Shown in pieces: positions 22,681 through 33,199 of a stretch of 64,000 nucleotides of DNA (position 1 is its first letter; the number at the start of each line of letters is the position of its first letter). The DNA is from Saccharum officinarum (Eukaryota > Streptophyta > Magnoliopsida > Poales > Poaceae): assembly GCA_020631735.1 (NCBI GenBank), contig CM036199.1:17069955-17133954 (forward strand). Reading direction: 5' to 3'. Under the pieces are notes generated by a model. That model was given only the letters and a program-made list of their open reading frames with translations, had not been told where the DNA came from and did not search any database. The translations under genes were made by a program, and so were the position numbers.

Positions 22681-24875
22681 ATGGCCCCAGGCGTAGGCGA
22701 CGCCGATGAAGGGGAGTTTGATCACTCCCAGAACGACGAGCTGCGGATGTGCGGGTTAGCCAGGGATGATGAGGAGGACGATGTCCGCGAGGACTGCATC
22801 GAGCTATTTGGGTGGTCTGCTGCTGATCCCCTTCCCTGTGACCAAGATGCTGTCTCGGTCCACGGGGAAGGGGCCGATCCTGATGCCGACGGTGGCGACA
22901 GTGAGGTGGCAGGCTCCAATCGGCCTTCTACCTCTGCTGTCTGGAATGATTTTGAGAAGCACTTCAAGAAGGTGCCAAGTAAGGCAAGACCCATCAGGTA
23001 TGCTGCCACTTGCAAACATTGCAAGAAACAATACTCTGCTTATTCTGCTAATGGCACTGGACATCTTACTCGACATCTTAAGGTTTGTGTTAAGCGTCAT
23101 GAGAAATGTCGCATGTCTCAAACTCAAATTGGTTTTAATCCTGATGGTTTTGTTCGTCGCTGGGAGTACAATACTGATGTAGCTCGTGTTGAGCTTGTTC
23201 GTATGCTTGCTAGGCTAGATTTACCTTTACTGATCGGTGAAACTAATGCCTTTAAAGATTACATTAAAACTCCTTTGCACCTGTCTCTAAGCAAACTACT
23301 GGTGGAGATCTATTTAAGTACTTTAATGGTAAACATGAAAAATTAATGACTTGTTTGCAAGACAATGTTGTTTCATCTGTTGCTGTTACCTCTGATATTT
23401 GGTCTGGAAAGGCCAAGGAAGATTATCTGTCTGTACTTTAATGGTAAACATGAAAAATGGTGCTTGGTTTAAGGTTGATTGATGTCTCCCATAATGCTGA
23501 AAACATTGCTGAGCATGTTAAAACTGTCCTTGCTGAGTATGGTATACTTAACAAGGTTTTTTCTGTGACTTTGGATAATGCATCTGCCAATAAAAATGCA
23601 ATGGATAAACTGAAACCTATACTTAAAGAGTATTTAGGTGCTGATCTGTTTTTGCATCAATGATGTGCTTGTCATATTATTAACCTAATTGTTAAGGAAG
23701 CATTGGCTGCTGTTAATCCTCTCACTGACAACTTTAGAACTGCAATCTCTTTTTTGAACTCCTCTAATCAAAGAATTGTTGCATACAAGAGTTATTGCAT
23801 TGCTAGCAGTGTTAGACCTAGGAAGTTCTCACTGGACATGGATGTTAGGTGGAACTCCACCTACCTTATGCTGAAAACATTGTTACCTCACAGGAGTACT
23901 TTCAGTACTTTCATTGAGGCTAATTACCCTAGACCTGCAAGTAGTCATTTCCTGTTGACTGATGATCACTGGGATATGGCTACTAAGATGTTGCAATTTC
24001 TTGAACTGTTTTATGATTCTACTGTTGCTTTATCTAGTGTGTACTATCCTACTTCTCCGCTTATGATTCATCATATTGTTAAGATTGCTGTTTACCTGCA
24101 TAAATATCAACATGATGAACATCTGAGATCTGTTGTGCAGTCTATGATTGACAAATATAATAAGTACTGGAAGAACATACCTGATCTTTATTCCATTGCA
24201 TTCATACTAGATCCAAGAGCTAAGATTAAGGGCTTTACCAAAGTGCTTAAAAAGTTGAATTCTCTTTTTAATGTTGATTACACTAATAAGTTGCTAGACA
24301 CCAGAGCTCTTCTTTTTAGAATGTACAATAGGTATGATGCAATGTATGGCTCTGTTAGGCTCAAAAGAGCTGTTCCTGCATCCTTTTCTGGTAAAAAAAG
24401 AACAGCTTAGGCTGACATTTATGATGATGATGAGCTTGACATTGGAGCTGGCTGTTCTTCCCTCCCTCCTAATCTTGATCAGTCCAGAGGTGTTTCTGCC
24501 ACTTCTTTGCTACAAGCAGCTTCTGCTTCTAACTCTAGTGAGCTTGCATCCTACCTGGACTCTGATACAGTCAGCCAGTTAGATGATAATTTTGACCTCA
24601 TACAATGGTGACATGAGCACAAGTTTACTTATCCTGTGCTTTCTATTCTTGCAAAAGATATTTTTACTATGTCTGTGTCAACCATTTCTTCATGATCTAC
24701 CTTTAACACTACTGGCAAAATCATCGAGGAGCGTCACCGGAAGCTAAACCCTAAGACTGTGGAGGCACTAACCTGCATCAAGGACTGGGAGAATGCTGAA
24801 TCAAGACTACAGCACATGGTGGAGGATAAGGAGTTGGAAGAGGCCTTTAAAGCACTTTATCTTGATGTTGATTAA
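22681..24875 (+). pseudogene. hAT (Ac-like, BED zinc finger) transposase, inactivated
   Basis: The first ATG in good frame is at 22681. An acidic N-terminus is followed by a BED zinc finger (CKHCKKQYSAYS...HLTRHLKVC, about 23010-23090), the hAT core (VFSVTLDNASANKNAM and, after a stop, CACHIINLIVKEAL), LDMDVRWNSTYLML at 23842-23880, and the C-terminal hATC dimerisation segment (HKFTYPVLSILAKDIF) near 24620. The family catalyses cut-and-paste transposition. It is dead here: a frame shift and a short duplication at 23280-23460, and in-frame stops at 23661 (TGA where H-R-C-A-C-H is usual), 24408, 24609 and 24694. Three of the four stops fit C-to-T or G-to-A changes. RICESLEEPER-like domesticated proteins share the domains, but the stops argue against a working gene. 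Confidence 0.85.
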
Positions 24876-24982
24876 GTTCCCCATTTATGTAATGGTTCTG
24901 TAATAGCTATTAAGACTTGGACATGCTGGAGGCTGGATGTAATGAACTTATGAACAATCTTAGGAGCTGTCTGTACTCTTTT

Positions 24983-25025
24983 CCTGTTTAGGATTTCTCA
25001 CAAGGGTGAGTTTTACCTAAACAGG
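24983..25025. other. Stem-loop in the hAT 3' part
   Basis: CCTGTTTAGG (24983-24992) pairs with CCTAAACAGG (25016-25025), and inside it CTCAC pairs with GTGAG around the loop AAGG. It lies about 100 bases after the last coding motif. Function unknown. Confidence 0.45.
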
Positions 25026-25206
25026 TTTTTAATGAGGCAGCCATTGCACAACTCCTACTTTAATTAGTTTTAGTTTCAAAACTTGCCTGTGTTTTTTTTT
25101 TTGTTCTTTGCTCTTTGCTGTTTTTTTGCTGGTATTGTCTGATGTTTTTGATGAGTGAGAAGTTATCTCTGTGAACTTATAATTTGAATGAATGTTTTTA
25201 TAATTT

Positions 25207-25410
25207 CAGTGTCAGGACCGACACGGGGCACGCTGGGCTACCGTGCCGGCACGGCACGCCAGGCAATGTCAAGCAAGTTTAGTGCCGTGCCTGAACTTAA
25301 ACTCCGGCACGGTGGCACAGCATGGCACGCCTCATCAACCGTGCCTGCCGTGCCGTGTCCAAGCGGGCCGTGCCCAGGCGGGATAGGGCCGTGTAGTGCC
25401 GGCATGTTTG
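25207..25410. repeat. GCACGGC subterminal repeat array of the hAT element
   Basis: A dozen copies of GGCACGG / CCGTGCC and near variants occur in both orientations within 200 bases, including CCGTGCCGGCACGG. Short motif clusters near element ends are typical transposase binding regions in the hAT superfamily. That these belong to the transposase gene just upstream is inference from adjacency. Confidence 0.55.
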
Positions 25411-25481
25411 GAAATCATTACTTGGGGAGCAACTGATGCTCCTGCTACTGTGCTACAGCAGGTACTATAGTTGTGCTCGAA

Positions 25482-25676
25482 GGAGAGGCCGTTGAGGCCA
25501 TTGAAGCAGGTCCTCACGAAGCTCGCGCCGCCGTCGGGCTCCGCCGGGCCGAAGCCGTGCGCCTCCGGGTCCTTGCGCGCCTCGTAGGCGTGGAGGAGGG
25601 GCTGCTGCACCAGGCCCCGCAGCGCGGCCGGCGAGCCGTCGGGCGGGCCACGCGACGCCGCTCCACCATTGGCCAT
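25482..25676 (-). pseudogene. First-exon fragment of an AVT1-like vacuolar amino acid transporter
   Basis: On the minus strand an ATG at 25676-25674 opens MANGGAASRGPP and runs to GGASFVRTCFNGLNGLS, which resembles the start of the plant AVT1 amino acid/auxin permease family just before its first membrane helix. The family continues with GVG...SVPYALS; here the text changes after LS (about 25482) into unrelated residues, so only the N-terminal cytosolic part is left. The DNA upstream (25677-25896) is GC-rich with a TATTTA motif and could be its original promoter and leader. The remainder of the transporter is not in the window. The family match is by eye over about 20 residues. Confidence 0.5.
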
Positions 25677-25896
25677 CCGGCTGCTTCCGTTGCAGGTAGC
25701 AAAGCTGGAGCCGCGCGCGCTCGCACGCACACGCACCCGACGGAGCAGAAGCGAACCGAGCACAGAGCAGAGCAGAGCACCGCCGCGCGAGCCGTAAATA
25801 ACAAGCCTGCGTTGTTTATGAGGAAAGCTAACGGCTCGTTTTTTCTGCCCGTGGCCGTGGCACGGTGCCACGGTGACGACTGACGATACGAGCACG

Positions 25897-26873
25897 GCGC
25901 CACGAGTTGGCAGCGTCTGGCAACAACAGAGTCTCCCCTAATATATACGTCTTCTATATTGTTGCTTCTCATATCCTCGCCGCCGTGACTTTGCTACCAA
26001 CTTTACCATCCTGCTGCTGCTAATAGCTCTGCAGGCGCAGCCTCTCACCATCTCACAGGCGGCACCACCCATCGACCATCGTTGTGCTGCGACCACCGCT
26101 CTAAACCCCTCCTCTAGGCTTTGCCAGGTGACACGAAGGCACCAAAACTCTTGAACCCTAGTCATAGACCTAACCCAACGCCCTCTCACCTTCTTCTCCG
26201 ATGTCCCTAGACTCTTCTTTGATGCAATGAAGAGGAGATACGTAGTACACAAACACAATTCGTGTCAGAACAAATTTATCAGTTTTCACCATACTAGATC
26301 GTTCATTTATCCTATGGGAGAACTAGCTAGCTACATGAGGATCGCCCTGCTCATGTTAACGTGGTATGTTGGATGATGTGATAGGTACATAACGAAACGG
26401 CAGAACGGTCGGATGAGGATGGTAACAAGCTATGAATCATCTACGTACGGTTGATAAAACCACAGGCTTGATTATCGGACAACCTTCCCATCGGATATTT
26501 TGGTATTATTTGCTACGCACGCCTCTGTTGCATCACCTATATTGAAAAGATCTAGAAAGAGAGTGCTTCAAGTTTTCGAAATGGTCGGTTTTAGGTAAAG
26601 TGTTGTAGTTTATTTATTTTTTTAATTAGAATACCTTTGTGCTTTGATTATTAGTACGTCTGAGTATGACTTTGGATGCCAACACGTGTATGACACGTGG
26701 CATGCTTATCTGTTATATTTGTTATAAGAGATGTGTGAACCTCATTTGTATAACTAAGCCACTTTGCTACGGACTACTAGTAGTGTTGCACGCTTTTTTA
26801 ACTGTTATTATATATAACAGCTATTGCAGCGTAAAGGCGCGTGAGAGATTATCCACTTCACAGGAAAAACATA
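25897..26873. other. Intergenic, no gene recognised
   Basis: No ORF here has a recognisable domain or convincing splice sites. The DNA is mid-GC at first, then AT-rich, and ends at a Stowaway MITE. Confidence 0.6.
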
Positions 26874-27111
26874 CTCCCTTTGTCCCAAAATAAGTGACGT
26901 TTTTGACTTTCAGATATCTTGTTTGACCGTCCGTCTTATTCAAAATTTTTATATAAACATTACTTATTTTGTTATGACTTAATTTATCATTAAAGATACT
27001 TTACTAATGATTTATTTATTTTATAATTTTCATAAAAATTTTGAATAAGACGGACGGTGAAACAAGATGTTTGAAAGTAAAAAACCTCACTTATTTTTGG
27101 GACGGAGGGAG
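26874..27111. mobile_element. Stowaway-like MITE
   Basis: Terminal inverted repeats CTCCCTTTGTCCCAAAATAAG and the complement of CTTATTTTTGGGACGGAGGGAG are of the grass Stowaway (Tc1/mariner) type, and the inner parts also pair (GACCGTCCGTCTTATTC with GAATAAGACGGACGGT). A TA precedes the element; the base pair after it is CA, so one side of the TA duplication has mutated. Confidence 0.88.
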
Positions 27112-27860
27112 CAGGAGCTGTAGGTCGTTATCCTATACATTTTCGTCCGAGGAGTAACAAAAGACTACTAATGATCTTTTCCTCCTCCCATGTATTCTCC
27201 TTTTTAATTCCATCTGCTAATTAGCTGAAAACGCACGCAGAACAAATCTTTTTTTTTTGCGACATCAGTAAGAATTTGGTTGTGCCTTTTAGTTTGACAT
27301 AGGCCGAAACAAATCTGTTTTCTTTGAAAAAAATATTTAGTTATGGTTGTGACTAATAAGATATACTACTACAACGGTGAACGACCATGGTGGAGACTAG
27401 AGAGTGGGCGTCCTTGCCTTCGAGTTGCGGGCGGTCATGTGCTCGGCGAGAGGACGAGAGCCATAGCCTTGCCACCAGAGTCAATCCAGATCCCCTGGTC
27501 GGATTGGCTGTTTCACGAATCATACTGTTTCGTCGCGATCGCCCCACATAACGCAGATGTTTTGTCTGCGAACGAGATCCATGTGGTATACTGGTAGTAT
27601 TTATATCTATCTAGAAAAATGTTTATTCACGACGCACGGAGCTCGATGGTCGATGGAGACTTGGGAAGAACCCAAGTGTACGTGAATGAAGACGCTGCTG
27701 GAGAGTGTAGGGCGGCGACCTCACGTGGTGCCACTGCCACCTCAGTCCTCATCCAATCCATGTCCACAGTCGCATGTGGATGTGGTAGATAGAGAGCAAG
27801 CAAGAGAAGACGGAAACTGCTTCGCCTACAAACAACATCTATTCGGTTGTAGTATAGTCA
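27112..27860. other. Intergenic, no gene recognised
   Basis: Contains T-rich and A-rich runs and two short ORFs (27343-27597 and 27686-27871) without any motif I recognise. No RNA gene seen. Confidence 0.55.
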
Positions 27861-28091
27861 GGGTCTGTTGAGTTTCTAAAAATTTTCCAAAAAAACTACA
27901 GTAATGAATCTTTGACACGTGCATAAAGCATTAAATATAGATAAAAAATAAAACTAATTACACAGTTTAACTATAAATCATGAGACGAATCTTTTAAATA
28001 TAGTTAGTTTATGATTAGACACTAATTACCAAATAACAATGAAAATACTATAGTGGTTTTTTGCAACAATTTTTGGGAACTAAATGTGCCC
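27861..28091. mobile_element. Grass MITE of the GGGCCTTGTTTAGTTC type, diverged
   Basis: Ends GGGTCTGTTGAGTTTC and the complement of GAACTAAATGTGCCC form imperfect inverted repeats. The inner text (GAATCTTTGACACGTGCAT, AAACTAATTACACAG, GAGACGAATCTTTTAA, ATTAGACACTAATTACCAAA) is shared with the MITE at 41372-41618, so both are copies of one abundant grass family. I leave the superfamily open. Confidence 0.7.
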
Positions 28092-28205
28092 TCATATATA
28101 AATTGTCGCCCTGATGATATGGGCCCAAGAGACCTGTCCCTATTCTGCTTCCGTGAGCTCGGCCCGGAGGCCCAACCGCCAAAGCAGTGCAACCCGGCCT
28201 GTTAC

Positions 28206-29316
28206 GGAAAAAGTATACTTTTCCTCCCTCAACTCTCACCCAAGTCCGATTTTCCTCCCTCAACTTCAAAACCAGATATACCACCTCCTTCAACTTTTCA
28301 AATCGTGCATTTTACCTCCCTCGAGCGGTTTTGAAGGCGGATTTGCTACAGTAAATAGGTATGCTACAGTAACCTATGTTTTTGCTACAGTGCCCATGTT
28401 TTTGCCTTTTCTTTTTATTTATTTCGACTGAATCTTTGAAAAATCATAGTAAATCACAGAAAAATCATAAAATGGAAAATCCAATTTTGTTGCACTCCAC
28501 ATGAGTAGATCTACACAGTGAACATAGAATATGGTATGCTTTAGTACAAAGTTTTTGCTATGAAGGTTTTGCCTTTTCCTTTTTTATTTATTTGGTTGAA
28601 TCTTTGAAAAATCATAGTAAATCACAAAAAAATCATAAAATAGAAAATCCAATTTTGTTGGACTTCACATGAGTAGATCTAGATAGTAAACATATAATAT
28701 GGTATGTTTTAGTCCAACAAAATAATTATAGAAGCTGCAGCTATGAATTATTGCAATTAATTACAGAAAAACATAGATCTCAAGCTATAACAAAAATTTT
28801 GTACTAAAGTATACCATATTATATGTTCACTATATAGATATGCTCATGTGGAGTCTAACAAAATTAGATTTTCTATTTTATGATTTTTCTGTAATTTATT
28901 ATGATTTTTCAAAGATTTAGTCGAAATAAATAAAAAAGAAAAAGGCAAAACCTTCATAGCAAAACTTTGTACTAAAGCATACCATATTATATGTTCACTG
29001 TGTAGATCTACTCATGTGGAGTGCAACAAAATTGGATTTTCCATTTTATGATTTTTCTGTGATTTACTATGAATTTTTAAAGATTCAATCGAAATAAATA
29101 AAAAAGAAAAGACAAAAAAAACACGGACACTGTACCAAAACCACCTTTTACTGTATCATACCATTATTTACTGTTGCAAAACCGCCTTCAAAACCGCTCG
29201 AGGGAGGTAAAATGCACGGTTTAAAAAGTTGTGGGAGGTGGTATATCTGGTTTTAAAGTTGAGGAAAGAAAAACGAACTTGGGTCAGAGTTGGGGGAGAA
29301 AAAGTAGACTTTTTCC
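28206..29316. mobile_element. 1.1-kb fold-back element with nested inverted arms
   Basis: GGAAAAAGTATACTTTT at the left matches the complement of AAAAGTAGACTTTTTCC at the right, and pairing continues inward through CTCGAGCGGTTTTGAAGGCGG and CACATGAGTAGATCTAC to a loop near 28725-28800. Each arm also holds a diverged second copy of a 170-190-base unit (around ATCATAGTAAATCACA). The flanks GCCTGTTAC (28197-28205) and ACGTGTTAC (29317-29325) agree at 7 of 9 bases, or 7 of 8 if an 8-bp duplication is assumed, which fits Mutator-like or hAT target duplications. No transposase is encoded. The long palindrome could give hairpin RNA if transcribed. Confidence 0.8.
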
Positions 29317-29518
29317 ACGTGTTACGCCAACAGCGAGGAGTCGATCGACGAGGCCACGTCGATCGTACGAGACTGAATCCTCGGGTCGTGTGGAGTTGTA
29401 CTAGAATCCAAGCTATTTACCCAATTCTAGAGCTGCCCATTAGGGTTTCTTATTATCGCAAGAACAGGAGGAACGTACACCAACGAGAACAGACGCGGCC
29501 GCCTCATCTCTCGCCGCC

Positions 29519-30341
29519 ATGGCAACTAAGGCGGCATCGACTCTCCTGCGGGCTGCCCGTAAAGCATCACTCGCATCTCGCGCAGCGCGTGCGGCCGGCG
29601 TAGCCGCAGACGTCGCTCGTGCCGCCCGCTTAAGCTTGGACCTCACATGCCACCCCAAGAGCTGCTCAAATCGCCGCTTCCCTACCGCCGCTGATTACGA
29701 GCACTTACCAGGTAAACCAACCCCACCCTCTTCTCTCTCTTTCTTTTTTTTGGTTAGAATCAACCACACCCTCTTCCTGGTGCAGGGGGTTCTAGTTTTC
29801 GTAGATATGGGAAGGCTAGCTACGAATCCATCCATCTCATAAATCCTTTGTGCTCGCGTGAAAAAACCCAATTGCATGCAATTCGTTGTGCGTTCTTGAC
29901 ACTGCTAACTCTTATGAAACTGTCATAGATGATTCTACGACTCCAACGGACAAGGACCTCGAATCGGATGAAGCTGTATGGGCCTTATATCAGCGCTGGT
30001 GCAAGGCTTTCGACAAGAAACGTGGCCATGCCCCTGATGCCGAGATGGTTCGCCGGTTCAAAATATTCAGATATAATGCACAGGACGTGCACAGCCACAA
30101 CACTAATGTTCCTGCAGATCCAGAGGAAGCAGCCATTTGCCTGCAGAAAAGAAGGGAGGCCAAATTACTTCTTTCAAAAGGCGAAGATGTCTCACACTTC
30201 GATGAGCGCCGTCTGCCAGCGATATTAGGTCCACTTGCCGATGGGGGAGATCCATTTCTTCGTGAATGTGATTATAACTTGTTGAAGGATCTCGAAAAGA
30301 GCGAAGCACGCCGTGCTGCTAAAGATGTTACAGTGGAGTAG
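29519..30341 (+). CDS. Free-standing I29 (cathepsin propeptide inhibitor-like) protein, two exons
   Basis: Exon 1 is 29519-29711 (ATG in GCCGCCATGG context, donor CCAG|GTAAAC) and exon 2 is 29929-30341 (acceptor TGTCATAG|AT), giving 201 codons in one frame. Residues 1-45 are Ala/Arg-rich without acidic residues until late, like an organelle transit peptide. Residues about 80-125 (ALYQRWCKAFDKKR and RRFKIFRYNAQDVHSHN) resemble the ERFNIN-type I29 propeptide of papain-family proteases. No catalytic Cys/His/Asn protease part follows, so it is a stand-alone propeptide-like protein, a kind known in grasses. It may inhibit cysteine proteases, but that is inference. It starts about 200 bases after the fold-back element, so its promoter is short or overlaps that element. 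Confidence 0.72.
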
Positions 30342-31322
30342 TGTGCTTAGGGAAATCCCAGACCTTGAATGCACCAAATCACTTGAATGCAGAAAGTTTA
30401 GGCTTTTTTTGTTCCATGCGTACTAAGTTACCAGGCCGCACACTTTCGCATCGCCCGGGGTGACGTGTGTACACCTCCGTGTGTTTTCGTTTATTGTTGT
30501 GATGCTGCTCCTATTGAGGCTACATCACTTTGTTCATCATGAGTTGTCACTATTTGGTATTCGTGCATTGTGGATTAGCATGGTTTGCCTGTGGATTTCC
30601 TTTTTACATTGTTGTGCTATGTATTGTTTTGATCATTCATTTGATAATTTGAGTATTAATGTGTGTTGTATTGTTACCGTATCAGTGCTGAAGAGATGAC
30701 GGCTGACAACGCATGATTGCCAAGTGTTGTCAGTTACATCATCATGGGCTAACCAAGCTATGGTGCACTGACAAATTAAAAGCTGTAGTAAACAAGTGGT
30801 CAACTCCAGGTCCCAACAGGATAAAACTGAATTCGCACCCTAACGAGCAAGGCAAGGGTTTTGCATGTCTGAAGTTTCAGTTTAATCAACGACTTCTTTG
30901 ACATCTTACTTCGATTTCTACCGCAAAGTTTTCGGTACCCTATGTTGTGGCAATGGTAGAAATCGATCAAGCCTGTGTTATTTGGGGTGAAACTCCAGTT
31001 GATTCTCTTCCAGCAGTTGTAAAGATCTTTGTCGTCAACGGAAGTGGCTATTACCATTACGATCTTCATTTGAAGAGAAAATCTACATCTATTACCTCTA
31101 CAGTATGTTTTATAAATCTCTAGCAAGCAACATGTTTTAGGAAGAAGAAAACAATCTCAAAAGGCCTCTTTGTATTTTTTTTCTTTTTTATTATTGGTCG
31201 ATGTTTGTCAAAATGTTTGTTCTCCTTGATATATTAATATATCAGATCCGAGACATTTTTTAGTCTCTTTTTCCAAAAAAAAAAGTGATTGGCTAGAAAG
31301 AGTGTTTTTCATGAGTTGCGTT
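30342..31322. other. 3' flank of the I29 gene, no further gene seen
   Basis: AT-rich DNA including the likely 3' untranslated region (T-rich stretches at about 30405 and 30480-30700). Small ORFs lack recognisable domains. Confidence 0.55.
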
Positions 31323-32120
31323 CATTGGCGGACCCAGGTCTAAGACCACCAGGGCCGTGGCCCTGGTCATGGTGCAGTACTGAATAGCCAGCTTGGGAAC
31401 GCTAACCAGGCCTCCACCAAGGACCCTTACATCATCGCAGGCCTCGCTCCATAGCTCGTTTTTACTCCTATCCCGCATCGCATCTGCCGACGCGTCTCAC
31501 CATGCGTGCGTCGTGCACGGTCACTTGCTCTGGCGTGTACTGTCACGGTTACCTAAGGCTTGACGCGGCAAGGGGCTTAGGAGCTCGATTTGTGACAGTG
31601 CACAACTCTGTTTACCACTGGGCAAGCGGCTGTGCCAGGCAGGCAGACAGGCAGCAGGCGTGTGTCAGTGGATTCAGCCCTGAGCGCTCCCGTGCTGCTC
31701 GCCGGTGGCCCGACCCTTCTTAAGTTCTTATAATTGTAGTTTCTATACAATTATTAATGAATTGATTGAAAGTTCAAAATACAGATTAGGTTTAGTATAA
31801 AATGACGAGGACATCCGGGTTGTAAGCTTAGTTTTTTTGTTTGTTCCTTCTTTTTATTAACTTTTTCATCTTATCCATCCTGTTGTTGCTGAAGACATAT
31901 AAGATTCGAATAACCAAATGTTCATTGGGTACTTATAATTGCTTGTTCCATGTTATATTCTTAACAATTGTATCGTACTATTAAAAAATATAGTTCAAGC
32001 AACTTATAATTTTAAAAATCTTCATTGACATTAGATATTTTTCAATATGTGGCATATATGGTGTATGTTTCGATATTGAATTTTGGCCCTAGTCTTTCCC
32101 AATTTCTGGGTCCGCCACTG
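31323..32120. mobile_element. Non-autonomous hAT-type element, 8-bp duplication GTTGCGTT
   Basis: Terminal inverted repeats CATTGGCGGACCCAG and the complement of CTGGGTCCGCCACTG differ at one base. GTTGCGTT is repeated exactly on both sides (31315-31322 and 32121-32128). An 8-bp target duplication with CAGTGGCGG ends indicates the hAT superfamily. The inside shows no transposase; a short ORF at 31502-31723 is not recognised. Confidence 0.85.
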
Positions 32121-32324
32121 GTTGCGTTGATGGTCCAGGCACCTCATGGGACAAGATGGGGGCAAACAGCCAACACGGCATTAAAACTGGTACGTGTTGA
32201 GTGAGCAAAAAAATGGACTTCCGTCTGCAATTCCCACATTCTTTTGACCCACATGATCCTTGTGGCAATGCTGAGTCCATTCCATCTTATCCCTTCGCAT
32301 TTCATCAGAAAACAAATATACTAC

Positions 32325-32701
32325 GAGCATCTCCAACAGTTTGGCAAATTTTGTTTTCTAAATCTCGTTGTTTGCCAACTCCCAAAATAATATGGGGAGG
32401 AAAAAAAGATCTCATCTCCAACAGTTTGACAAATTTTGTTTTCAAAAACCCGTTAACGAAACGAAAAGACCCGTTAAGCGAACGAAGAGCCCCGTTAAGC
32501 GAACAAAGAACCCCGCTAAGCACGAGAAAACTACGATGCGCGGCCAGTGCCGCGCGCGCATATATGCGCGCAATCGATCGAGATTTGCCAACTTGCCAAA
32601 GATGCCAAACCCAGATACCAAACTATTGAAGAAGTATTTTTCTCATTTTGCCAAAAAATTTTAGGATGTCAAACCTATATGCCAAACTCTTGGAGATGCT
32701 C
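32325..32701. mobile_element. MITE with GAGCATCTCCAAC terminal repeats
   Basis: Left end GAGCATCTCCAACAGTTTGG and the complement of the right end (GAGCATCTCCAAGAGTTTGG) pair over 20 bases. A second CATCTCCAACAGTTTG copy at 32413 shows an internal tandem duplication of the left part. No coding sequence. These ends are common in grass MITEs; superfamily not determined. Confidence 0.75.
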
Positions 32702-33199
32702 TAACAAAAGTGTCAAGCCAGAATTATCCTTAGCCCTTAGGTGTGCTGTTGGCACTGATAATATCTGTCTACTTCGTTGTCACTCTCTTCCATCCTGTCC
32801 ATCTCTTACTTCCACATTTCTTCTTCCATCTCTCCATCCGACCACTCTTTTATTTAAGTCTTAAGCTTTAAAACTCCATTAGCTCCACATAGCTCGGCGC
32901 ACAGGGAGACTCACATTCCACCTTTCTTAACCTCACAAGAGATGCACGTAATAGCCACCTTAAGCCAATCTCCACTTCATTTCTCATAGAGATTAATCTT
33001 TTATCTCACCTAACATTTCTTATGGGCCTTAGAATTTATTCGATCTAATTGAAATATGGTTAACCACGTCTTATTAAATCTAACAAAGATAGCTAACTCA
33101 TTATAATTAACTCGGACAGATCCAAGTAACCACGTTACCACGCAATGAATTATGCAGGGCGCGTCTGCTAGTGAGATACGGGCAACGGTTTGTATGTCG
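32702..33199. other. Intergenic, 3' side of GET3
   Basis: No gene recognised. The part next to 33200 should hold the GET3 3' untranslated region, transcribed to the left. Confidence 0.55.

Larger units (their letters stand above)
22277..25415 (+). mobile_element. Decayed Ac-like hAT DNA transposon
   Basis: Holds a leader with a small intron, a broken hAT transposase gene, a 3' untranslated part and a GCACGGC-rich subterminal array up to about 25410. The left end was probably disturbed by the LTR insertions at 20261 and 20301, and I could not find matching terminal inverted repeats or an 8-bp target duplication, so both ends are approximate. Confidence 0.65.

Noticed and set aside
25335..25895. 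A 186-codon minus-strand ORF taken as one gene
   Set aside because: Only the part from 25676 to about 25482 resembles a protein family; the rest is leader and transposon-derived sequence.
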